Shown here: in pieces, positions 18,630-27,024 of the stretch
How the letters are laid out: each line of letters begins with the position of its first letter
Position numbering within the stretch: position 1 is the stretch's first letter
Origin: Petrimonas mucosa
Lineage (GTDB): Bacteria; Bacteroidota; Bacteroidia; Bacteroidales; Dysgonomonadaceae
DNA: 64,000 bases
Reading direction: 5' to 3'
Assembly: GCF_900095795.1 (NCBI RefSeq)
Contig: NZ_LT608328.1
Location: 434,001 to 498,000, forward strand
The notes under the pieces: model-generated
Databases searched by the model: none
Seen by the model: the letters and a program-made list of their open reading frames with translations, nothing else
What the model was told of the DNA's origin: nothing
Made by a program: the position numbers and the translations under genes

Positions 18630-18678
18630 CTTAATCGTTAAAGGTGCTAAATTACATTTAAATTTCTGATAAAACAAA
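18630..18678 (-). promoter_or_regulatory. Promoter with overlapping LacI-type operator candidate (susC-2, distal)
   Basis: Read on the minus strand: TTTG (18678-18675), 20 nt, TAATTTAG (18654-18647, one mismatch to TAnnTTTG), 3 nt, then CTTTAACGATTAAG (18643-18630), the CG-centred palindrome. The order and spacing match the distal site upstream of the first susC. A repressor here would cover the start of transcription. The predicted leader to susC is about 570 nt. Confidence 0.55.
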
Positions 18679-18690
18679 AAAAATATTTTA

Positions 18691-18778
18691 ATTAACATTA
18701 TGTAACATTGGATTTCCCGGGATCTCCCTTAAGGTCTCTTAGCCATAAATCTTGTAACCCGGCAAAGCTGGATCGATG
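18691..18778 (-). repeat. 88-bp dispersed repeat, copy 1
   Basis: It aligns with 26005-26091 over its whole length with one single-base gap; hand counting gives about 78% identity. The 15-base core ATCTCCCTTAAGGTC and the last 10 bases TGGATCGATG are identical. Both copies lie downstream of minus-strand genes in the same orientation. No other copy was found in the window. Confidence 0.6.
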
Positions 18779-18803
18779 TATCAGGAAAGGGTCAATATAG
18801 AAA

Positions 18804-18841
18804 AGAGGTTATCTCATGTTCAAAATCATGAGACAACCTCT
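18804..18841 (-). terminator. Rho-independent terminator of the oxidoreductase operon
   Basis: A 15-bp stem pairs 18804-18818 (AGAGGTTATCTCATG) with 18827-18841, with one G-T type mismatch and an 8-nt loop. It is followed on the minus strand by TTTTCTAT. It lies 64 nt after the stop codon of the Gfo/Idh/MocA gene at 18906. Confidence 0.8.
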
Positions 18842-18905
18842 CTATCTCTCTGATATGGGTGTCACCTCTTGAGCTCAGCCAAGGCGTTCACCCGGTCGCT
18901 TATTT

Positions 18906-20279
18906 CTACTGTTTACTGTTTCCCGGTACAGGCACAGTAAATCGGCTCATGTCCATCTTGCCGATGTTCAGGTCGGCCGGGGTATAATCCAGCTGAGCGG
19001 CGGCGATGGCATCCCAGGTTGTCTCCTGGCCGGTGTAGGCTGCTTCGCGTCCCATGATGGCGCCCAGGTTGGAGATCGCCGTTTCGGAGGCCTGCTCGAT
19101 GGGGGTATTCTTCCGGATACAGTTGATCAGGTTCACATGCTCCAGCGTGTAGGGGTCGGTCTGCTTGAAGTTGGCCTTCTCCGCCTCGCCGTCATACTGC
19201 CAGATCACGTTGCCTGCCAGGTCCCTGATCACGTGTCCGCCCTGGCTGGTCCATGATCCTTTCGTCCCCTGGATGAACTCGCTCACGTTGTTGGCGCATC
19301 CGTCGATCTGGCGGCACATGCTGTGCAGGTGTATGCCGTTCTCCATGGTGAAGTCGACGCTGAAGTTGTCGTACTGGTCGCCCGTTACGCGGCGCTGGCG
19401 CGAACCGAAGGCCACCGCCTTCACCGGCTTCAGACCGCTGAACCAGGTGAACACGTCGATGTTGTGCACGTGCTGCTCCACGATATGGTCGCCCGAAAGC
19501 CATTTCCAGTTCACCCAGTCGCGGACCATGAATTCGAAATCGCTCCATCCCGGTTGGCGTTCACGGTACCAGAGCATGCTCTGGTTCCAGTAGACGACAC
19601 CGCCGGTGATCTCGCCGATAAGGCCGTTCATGATCTGCTTGTAGGACTCCACATAGGCACGCTGGTGGTGACGCTGTGTCCCCGTAACCACGCAGAGGTT
19701 CTTGGCCTGGGCCTGCTTGGCGGCAGCCACCACCGTGCGGTAGCCGACCGAGTCGACGCAGATCGGTTTTTCCAGGAAGCAGTGCTTGCCCTGCTCAACA
19801 GCATACTTGAAGTGCTCTGCACGGAAGAAGGGGGGCGTACAGTCGATCAGGATGTCGATCCCGCTGTCGATCACCTGCTTGTAGGCATCCAGCCCCACAA
19901 ACCGCCTGTCGGCCGGAATGTCGATGTTCTTTTCAGCCTTCAGCTTGTCGGCCAGGCCGTTCACCTTGTCCTCAAAGACATCGCCCAGGGCTACGATCGT
20001 AACGCCGTTGGCCGCATTCAGGAAGTTGATGGCGGCACCCGATCCCCTGCCTCCGCATCCCACGACGCCGGCTTTCAGTTCCTTGCCGTCGGAGGCCAGA
20101 TCCACCAGTTCCGGTACATAGTAGCTTCCCGGTTCCTTCAGGGGGGTTGTCGCATCCTTCTTGCCACTACTGCATGAGCTTAGAAAACCGGTCGTGCCGG
20201 TACCGATCATGCCTGCTGCTCCGGCCACCGCCGAAGTCTTAAGAAATCTCCTTCTAGTCAAGTTGTTTTCTCTTTTCAT
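18906..20279 (-). CDS. Gfo/Idh/MocA-family oxidoreductase with Tat signal
   Basis: NAD(P)-dependent sugar or inositol dehydrogenase-type protein, probably exported. The start at 20279 gives MKRENNLTRRRFLKTSAVAG, a classic Tat signal. An in-frame Met at 20324 would overlap the upstream gene and is rejected. Rossmann motif AGVVGCGGRGSG follows the signal region. The catalytic-type motif GKHCFLEKPICVD contains the conserved EKP, and WVNWKWLSGDHIVEQHVHNIDVFTW carries the usual substrate-side His/Asp. The length (457 aa) is typical of the exported subgroup. The reading frame is much richer in G and C than the neighbouring PUL genes. It starts 10 nt after the next oxidoreductase, so they form an operon ending at the 18804-18841 terminator. 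Substrate unknown. Confidence 0.9.
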   Translation of the reverse strand: MKRENNLTRRRFLKTSAVAGAAGMIGTGTTGFLSSCSSGKKDATTPLKEPGSYYVPELVDLASDGKELKAGVVGCGGRGSGAAINFLNAANGVTIVALGDVFEDKVNGLADKLKAEKNIDIPADRRFVGLDAYKQVIDSGIDILIDCTPPFFRAEHFKYAVEQGKHCFLEKPICVDSVGYRTVVAAAKQAQAKNLCVVTGTQRHHQRAYVESYKQIMNGLIGEITGGVVYWNQSMLWYRERQPGWSDFEFMVRDWVNWKWLSGDHIVEQHVHNIDVFTWFSGLKPVKAVAFGSRQRRVTGDQYDNFSVDFTMENGIHLHSMCRQIDGCANNVSEFIQGTKGSWTSQGGHVIRDLAGNVIWQYDGEAEKANFKQTDPYTLEHVNLINCIRKNTPIEQASETAISNLGAIMGREAAYTGQETTWDAIAAAQLDYTPADLNIGKMDMSRFTVPVPGNSKQ

Positions 20280-20289
20280 CTGATTATCT

Positions 20290-21456
20290 TTAATTAATCC
20301 ATCTCTTCCATTTCGTCTCTTCATCTTTTGCCGATTGTACCATCATCTCGACAAATTGCATTCCCCTGACCCCGTCATAGACTGTAGGAAAGTCGGAAAT
20401 CAGTTCATCCGGCTCTTCGCCGTTCTCCTTTGCCATGACTGTCAGTGCAAAGTTGCGGTAGATATTGGCAAACGCTTCGATGAATCCTTCGGGGTGACCG
20501 GCTGGTGTTCGGGTGTTCCATTTGGCCAGATCGCTTAAAAATTCGTTGTTGCCCATGTATAGCTCCTCGGATGGTTTATCTCCCCATCTCAGGATCAGTC
20601 GATTTGAATCCATCTGTCGCCATTCCAGCCCACCCTTGTCGCCATAAATCCGCAGGCGGATATTGTTAGCCTCACCGGTAGCAATCTGAGTCGCCATCAG
20701 TACGCCAGTAACCCCCTTCTCCATCCGCAGCAAGGAGGCCCCGTCATCATCCACCAGGCGTCCCTCCACGTATGTTTGCAGGTCAGCACACACTTCCTGT
20801 ACTTTCAATCCGGTGACATATTCAGCCAGGTGCCAGGCATGTGTTCCAATGTCGCCCATACATCCTGCCTTGCCGGTAGTTTCGGGGTTGGTTCTCCAAC
20901 CGGCATTGTTGCCCCCCTGCAGTTCGATCCGTTGGGATAGCCATCCCTGCGTATATTCCACATAGACCTTGCGCAATCTCCCCAGTTCTCCATTGGCAAT
21001 CCTTGCCCGTGCCTCCTTGATGGCCGGATATCCGGAGTAGACATGGGTGAGGGCCAGGACCAGACCTGTCTCTTCAACTTTCTCCTTCAGTTTGAGAGCC
21101 TCTTCCAGCGAGAAGGTCATCGGTTTGTCGATCACTACGTGAAATCCTCTTTCCAGGGCCATCATGGCGGGTTCGAAGTGCCACTTGTTCGGGGTGACGA
21201 TGGTTACGAAATCCATCCGCTCATCGACAGGCAGCTGCATCTCTTTTTCGAACATCTCGTGATAGGAGTTGTAAATCCGGTTATCAGGCAGGAAATATTC
21301 CCTACCGGAACTTCTGGAGATTTCGGGATTGACACTAAAGCAGCCACAAACCAGCTCAATGTAGTTATCCATAAAGGCTGCCCTGCGGTGGATAGCTCCG
21401 ATAAATGCATCGCTTCCGCCGCCAATCATCCCCATTTTCAGTTTTCGTTGTTTCAT
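20290..21456 (-). CDS. Gfo/Idh/MocA-family oxidoreductase, cytoplasmic
   Basis: NAD(P)-dependent sugar oxidoreductase without a signal peptide. The N-terminal nucleotide-binding motif is GMIGGGSDAFIGAIHR (residues 9-24). VVIDKPMTFSLEEAL carries DKP in place of the usual EKP. MGDIGTHAWHLAEYVTG is the conserved substrate-site segment with the Asp-x-x-x-His pair. The length of 388 aa is normal. It is the first gene of a two-gene operon with the Tat-exported homologue, suggesting paired oxidation/reduction of one sugar in two compartments; that is inference. A promoter-like TTTG-N20-TAAATTTG lies about 175 nt upstream. Confidence 0.92.
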   Translation of the reverse strand: MKQRKLKMGMIGGGSDAFIGAIHRRAAFMDNYIELVCGCFSVNPEISRSSGREYFLPDNRIYNSYHEMFEKEMQLPVDERMDFVTIVTPNKWHFEPAMMALERGFHVVIDKPMTFSLEEALKLKEKVEETGLVLALTHVYSGYPAIKEARARIANGELGRLRKVYVEYTQGWLSQRIELQGGNNAGWRTNPETTGKAGCMGDIGTHAWHLAEYVTGLKVQEVCADLQTYVEGRLVDDDGASLLRMEKGVTGVLMATQIATGEANNIRLRIYGDKGGLEWRQMDSNRLILRWGDKPSEELYMGNNEFLSDLAKWNTRTPAGHPEGFIEAFANIYRNFALTVMAKENGEEPDELISDFPTVYDGVRGMQFVEMMVQSAKDEETKWKRWIN

Positions 21457-21631
21457 TGATGTGGTATATTTATGTTATCGATAAATGGTATCATACTATT
21501 CCAGATAGCAGGCCGGTAAGGAGATTTTTGCCCGTGCAAGAGAGCGTGGGTAGGGTTCAATCTTCAGGTACTGCTAAGGATTTGTGGAAAAAACCGGTTG
21601 CGATCATTCTTCCGCTCTTCCATCAATTCAA

Positions 21632-21663
21632 CAAATTTAAGTTGTTTCTCTGAATTAGTCAAA
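21632..21663 (-). promoter_or_regulatory. Bacteroidetes-type promoter candidate for the oxidoreductase operon
   Basis: On the minus strand TTTG (21663-21660) is followed after 20 nt by TAAATTTG (21639-21632), fitting TTTG-N19-21-TAnnTTTG. The predicted start of transcription is about 170 nt before the gene at 21456. Confidence 0.5.
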
Positions 21664-21756
21664 TATTGTTAGAATCTTTTGAAATTTTCCCTCTAGGTGA
21701 AAAACTATTTCAATTGATTTGGATAGTTTGGCCGATATTGGCCTTTTTGAAATTGT

Positions 21757-21797
21757 TTGCCTGGACAAGAAACGCTTTCAGTTTCCTGCCCAGGCAA
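21757..21797 (-). terminator. Hairpin downstream of the GH97 gene
   Basis: Outer arms TTGCCTGG (21757-21764) and CCAGGCAA (21790-21797), with an inner GAAAC/GTTTC pair, make an interrupted stem. It lies about 40 nt past the GH97 stop codon. There is no clear T-run after it on the minus strand, so it may stabilise the 3' end rather than terminate on its own. Confidence 0.45.
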
Positions 21798-21838
21798 GCT
21801 ACAGTGGGGTTTTCGCCGGAAGGCTTAGCACTATCTGT

Positions 21839-23833
21839 CTACTTTTTCCGCAGTTTAACTGCGAATCCGCCACCCGGAGCTAGATAGAGCTTGAGGGTGT
21901 CACCCGACTTGACGTCGCGCATCTCCCTTTTGTAGTCGCTGCCCTTTCGGTGAGCGTTCGCACCGTCGCGGAACAGGGTCATCTCATACTCTCCATCAGG
22001 GAGGAACGAGAGGTCCACCGTCGTCTCCCGTCCATCCCAGCCAGTGATGCCGCCAATGTACCAGTCGCTTCCGCTGCGTCTGGCCACGGTGACATGTTCG
22101 CCCACCTTGCCGTTGAGCGGCCGGGTCTCGTCCCATACTGTGGGGATCGAGGCGATGAACTCGAGCGACTCTGGTTCCCTCATGTATTCCGAAGGGCTGT
22201 CGCAGAGCATGTTCAGCGGCGAATTGAAAACCACGTAGAGTGCCAGCTGTCGGCAGCGGGTACCCTGGCTCATCGGTTCCGAATAGATCAGGCTGAAGCA
22301 GTCCCTTGCCGCGTTTCGCATTGCCCCCTGGGTGTAGTCCATCGGTCCTGCAGCCATCCGGATGAAGGGTACGGTGACGTCGTAAGTAACCATGTCAATA
22401 CCCTGTGACCAGTCGAACTTCACCTGCTCGAGCCCGTGGACCCCCTCGAAGTTGAGGACATTGGGCCACGTGCGGCTCAGTCCGGTAGGCTTGTACATTC
22501 CGTGGAAATCGAGCATGAGCCTGTACCGGGCGGCAGTCTCCGCGGCCCGGTAAATGAAGTCCACCAGCTGCTGGTCGTCACGGTCCATGAAGTCTACCTT
22601 GAATCCTTTTACGCCCATTTCGGCGTAATGGCGGCAGACCTCCTCCATGTCTCGGTCGAATGCGTGGTATCCGGCCCAGAGTATGATTCCTACGCCGCGT
22701 TCACGTGCATATGCGACCAGTTCGGGGATGTCGATCTCCGGGACCACCTGCATCAGGTCGGCCTTGAGGTTGACTGCCCATCCCTCGTCGAGGATCACAT
22801 ACTCGATGCCATTTTCCGATGCGAAGTCGATGTAGTATTTATAGGTGTCGTTGTTGACTCCGGACTTGAAGTCGACGCCCGATATGTTCCAGTCGTTCCA
22901 CCACTCCCATGCCACCTTTCCGGGCCTGATCCATGATGTGTCCTCCAGCCTCGAGGGTGCCGCCAGCCGGTATACCATGTCGCTGGCCGCCAGTGACGCA
23001 TCGTTGTCGGTCACCACGCAGACGCGCCAGGGGAAGCTTCTTGTACCGGTCGTCTTCGCGATATACTCCTCCCTTTTCGAGACGAACATCTGCAGCATGT
23101 TGTGCCCGCCCTGCTCAACGGCAGCCGGCACCCGGGGGAAGACTCCCCTTAGGGTGTTGGGCGAGTCACCGTCGGGGGTGAGGTACATTCCGGGATAGGA
23201 TTCCAGGTCAGCCTCCGTGATGAGAATCCGCCAGCCATCGGCGGCATCGGCCAGCAGGGGGAGGAAGGCGAGTCGCTGTCGGTTGATCTGCGAGATGGGT
23301 ACATGTACATATTCGTTCTCGAAAGATGTCTGAAACTGGTCTCCCCCCAGTCCCTCCTTTACGTAGGGGACCCATGCCGGAGAGTCCTCCATGAAGCGGA
23401 AGCGGGCCTCTTCCGAAACGACGGTGAGGGATCCCTTCCGGGTGGTGTGAAAACGATAGGCCAGGCCATCATCGTAGAGCCGGAAGGTAATGCCCCAGTC
23501 GCCCCAGAAGGAGAGTTGCAGCTCGTTGCAGTGATCCCTGACCTGTGACGAGATCCAGAAAGGGGAGGGTACGGTCTGGTCGATTCGTTTGCGTCTGGTC
23601 TGTCTGACACGTGCATCGGGTCCGAGCTGTTCTCCTCCGTCGAGGGTTATCGAGACGGGTGAAGGTCCCATCAGCTGCTCTCCGTCGTGGGCCAGGCTCC
23701 AAGAGAGCTGCTTCCCCACGGTTATCTCGGCGGTCAGTCGCCCGTCGGGCGATGAGATGCCATATTTTTTCTCTGCATTTGTCAAGTTGCACACAAGCAA
23801 TAATGCAACTAATAAGATAACTGTTTTCTTCAT
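21839..23833 (-). CDS. GH97 family alpha-glycosidase, probably retaining type
   Basis: Periplasmic alpha-glucosidase or alpha-galactosidase of family GH97. Signal peptide: residues 1-20. The N-terminal beta-sandwich begins YGISSPDGRLTAEI. The barrel follows from about residue 300 (EYVILDEGWAVNLKADL at 344-360, WAGYHAF). VKGFKVDFMDRDDQ places an Asp at about 414 where retaining GH97 enzymes have their nucleophile, and NFEGVHGLEQ provides a Glu at about 463 as acid/base. Inverting SusB-like members lack this Asp. The length of 664 aa is typical. It stands alone between two operons on the minus strand and is GC-rich like the exported oxidoreductase. Alpha-galactosidase activity is the better guess. 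Confidence 0.9.
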   Translation of the reverse strand: MKKTVILLVALLLVCNLTNAEKKYGISSPDGRLTAEITVGKQLSWSLAHDGEQLMGPSPVSITLDGGEQLGPDARVRQTRRKRIDQTVPSPFWISSQVRDHCNELQLSFWGDWGITFRLYDDGLAYRFHTTRKGSLTVVSEEARFRFMEDSPAWVPYVKEGLGGDQFQTSFENEYVHVPISQINRQRLAFLPLLADAADGWRILITEADLESYPGMYLTPDGDSPNTLRGVFPRVPAAVEQGGHNMLQMFVSKREEYIAKTTGTRSFPWRVCVVTDNDASLAASDMVYRLAAPSRLEDTSWIRPGKVAWEWWNDWNISGVDFKSGVNNDTYKYYIDFASENGIEYVILDEGWAVNLKADLMQVVPEIDIPELVAYARERGVGIILWAGYHAFDRDMEEVCRHYAEMGVKGFKVDFMDRDDQQLVDFIYRAAETAARYRLMLDFHGMYKPTGLSRTWPNVLNFEGVHGLEQVKFDWSQGIDMVTYDVTVPFIRMAAGPMDYTQGAMRNAARDCFSLIYSEPMSQGTRCRQLALYVVFNSPLNMLCDSPSEYMREPESLEFIASIPTVWDETRPLNGKVGEHVTVARRSGSDWYIGGITGWDGRETTVDLSFLPDGEYEMTLFRDGANAHRKGSDYKREMRDVKSGDTLKLYLAPGGGFAVKLRKK

Positions 23834-23913
23834 TTTATTCCCTGTTTTTAATATTCTGAAAATTTTAAAAAATTGCCACTAATCTGGAGCTATGAATAGA
23901 GATCATGTTCACG

Positions 23914-24405
23914 TTAAAGTCTCTTCTGGATTTTTTCAATCAAGGCGGCCACATCGTCTCTCCTTTTATCCAACAATAACGGATCTTTTGTGTATTCTTT
24001 CCCGTCGGTGAAGAAATTTTTGTCGAAATGGAGCAACGTATCTGCCTCCTGGATCAGTGCCTTCTCTTTTCTGGGATTGAGTCCGTTTCGAATTTTTTGT
24101 AATTGCACAAAATATTCAGAATCTTCTATCCCATCCCTAAGGATAGCGAGGCGGATGGATCGTAGTCGAATTCTTGAAAATCGATATTTACGTTGATCTG
24201 ATTGGAATCTACCTCAAAATCCCCTTACGCAAGCAAGTTCCTGGATTGATTTGCTTCTGTTCACTTTATAGGTTCCGACACTCCACCACAATGCATATTC
24301 AGAGCCTTTCTCTATCAGGTAACTTCCTGATTGAGCTCTCCCCTCCACGCTGTAAAATAACAATAGGATCAGTGATGCGATACAAATATCTATTCCTTTT
24401 TTCAT
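23914..24405 (-). pseudogene. Internally deleted remnant of a DUF4091-type lipidated or secreted protein
   Basis: One reading frame of 164 codons with a single internal stop (24214-24216) joins the two ends of a much longer gene. The 5' end encodes a signal peptide (MKKGIDICIASLILLLF) and YALWWSVGTYKVNRS, which resembles the N-terminus of Bacteroidetes proteins that end in DUF4091. The 3' end encodes IRLAILRDGIEDSEYFVQL and a helical tail, like the C-terminal end of the same group (RDGIED.EYL). Several hundred codons between them are missing. The neighbouring IS5 element may have caused the loss. The family match is from memory of the motifs and needs a search. Confidence 0.6.
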
Positions 24406-24532
24406 CTGTATTCAGTTATAATAACTTACTCTGTATAAGATTGAAATATCTTCTCTAATCATTCAGGTGGATTGAAAAGCCTTCGGATATGACATCTGAC
24501 TTTTTCATGTGAAAGGTTTCTATTGTACGGGT

Positions 24533-26003
<1,471 letters not shown>

Positions 26004-26004
26004 T

Positions 26005-26091
26005 ATTAACATCATATAACATCGGGCTACCCAGGATCTCCCTTAAGGTCCCCTAGCCACAAATCCTACAACCTGTTACACTGGATCGATG
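26005..26091 (-). repeat. 87-bp dispersed repeat, copy 2
   Basis: Partner of 18691-18778 (about 78% identity by hand). It begins 1 base outside the right end of the IS5 element and overlaps the last few codons and stop of the phosphodiesterase gene. Confidence 0.6.
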
Positions 26092-26995
26092 AAAGGATGT
26101 TTGAGAGTGGCTTTCCCGATATCCAGCCATTCAGTTCAAATCCCAACAACATGGCAACAGTAGGGGCCAAATCATAAATAAACAGGGGGTGATCTATCGC
26201 ATAGTCCTTTTTGATCCCTTTTCCTGAGACAAGGAAAGGCACAACCATTTCATCGGGATGGATGCCTCCGTGACCTTTATCGAGGCCGCCATGATCCGAA
26301 ACCAGGAACACCACTGTTTCTTCAAAGAGACCCGATCTCTTCAATTGATCGAGAAATATACCCACCAGGCTGTCGGTTTTTTCAATTGCCTCAAAATACT
26401 TTTGTGATCGATACCCGTCATGGTGTCCTGCATGATCTACATGGTCGAGATGAACAAAAGTGAGATCGGGTTTTCGTTCATGGATGAATTTACAGGCCAA
26501 CATAGTCACCGAGTCTTCATTTCCGGCAGCCTGGCTGATATCACACACCCCTTTTTCAATGAAGTTGCCCAGTTTTCTCCAATGGTAAAAAGCTGCAATT
26601 ACGGCTTCGGGAATATGTCTGCGGGTTTCACCGAAAATGGTGGGGAACATCTCAAAATCACCTTTGATGACTGGCTCCAAAAAATGGTTTTCAGCAGTCC
26701 ATCCATTATTTACGACTCCATGTTTCTCTACTGTAGCTCCGGTAATCATCGAGCTCCAGGCAGGTCCGCTTACACTGGGAAAAACGCTCCTGGCATGAAG
26801 CGTCCATGCCCCACTCTTCATCAATTGATCAATGTTGGGAGTATTTGCATGTTCAAGTCCATGTGATCCCAATCCATCAATGCCCAAAACAAGCACATGA
26901 GATACAAGCCTCTCATTCCTGCCTTCATTGTGACAGGAACAGAGCAAAAGTAATCCACACAAGAGAGATAAAATCAGCGTCTTCATACGGCTCAA
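26066..26995 (-). CDS. Type I phosphodiesterase/nucleotide pyrophosphatase-like lipoprotein
   Basis: Alkaline-phosphatase-superfamily enzyme that hydrolyses phosphodiesters or phosphoesters outside the inner membrane. A lipoprotein signal ends at Cys21 (LLLLCSC). Metal and nucleophile sites are visible: Asp40 in LVLGIDGLG, a Ser nucleophile candidate at 76 in VFPSVSGPAW, HLDHVDHAGHHDGY with the Asp/His ligands, SDHGG, and GHGG with the last His. At 309 aa it is short but has all the motifs. The final residues (about SSIQCNRL) are encoded inside the dispersed repeat, so the native C-terminus may have been replaced. It is the last gene of the GH92 PUL, 29 nt after the PA14 phosphoesterase. Confidence 0.86.
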   Translation of the reverse strand: MSRMKTLILSLLCGLLLLCSCHNEGRNERLVSHVLVLGIDGLGSHGLEHANTPNIDQLMKSGAWTLHARSVFPSVSGPAWSSMITGATVEKHGVVNNGWTAENHFLEPVIKGDFEMFPTIFGETRRHIPEAVIAAFYHWRKLGNFIEKGVCDISQAAGNEDSVTMLACKFIHERKPDLTFVHLDHVDHAGHHDGYRSQKYFEAIEKTDSLVGIFLDQLKRSGLFEETVVFLVSDHGGLDKGHGGIHPDEMVVPFLVSGKGIKKDYAIDHPLFIYDLAPTVAMLLGFELNGWISGKPLSNILSSIQCNRL

Positions 26996-27024
26996 AATCT
27001 TTTAGAATAATTGTTGGAGGTCTC

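Larger units (their letters stand above)
18062..18905. other. Intergenic region upstream of susC-2
   Basis: An 844-base gap without a convincing gene. In order of coordinate it holds the 11-bp box (18182-18192), two CG-centred palindromes (18347-18362 and 18630-18643), a promoter-like pair (18647-18678), an imperfect repeat shared with 26005-26091 (18691-18778) and a rho-independent terminator for the oxidoreductase operon (18804-18841). Confidence 0.7.
21457..21838. other. Intergenic region between GH97 and the oxidoreductase operon
   Basis: A 382-base gap with no gene seen. It contains a promoter-like pair for the oxidoreductase operon (21632-21663), a hairpin just past the GH97 stop (21757-21797) and a short palindrome TTATCGATAA (21475-21484). 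Confidence 0.6.

Noticed and set aside
18691-18778. Reading DLWLRDLKGDPG in the repeat, which resembles the C-terminal end of sulfatases (LYDLKNDPGE)
   Set aside because: The second copy has stop codons and a one-base gap in the same stretch, so the similarity is not conserved as protein.
19323-20177. Long plus-strand open frame of 284 codons opposite the Tat-exported oxidoreductase
   Set aside because: It is a shadow in a GC-rich gene; the minus-strand frame has a Tat signal, Rossmann motif and EKP, while the plus frame has no family features.
21475-21484. TTATCGATAA as another LacI-type operator
   Set aside because: It is only a 10-bp palindrome, does not match CTTWATCGTTWAAG, and has no second copy or promoter overlap.
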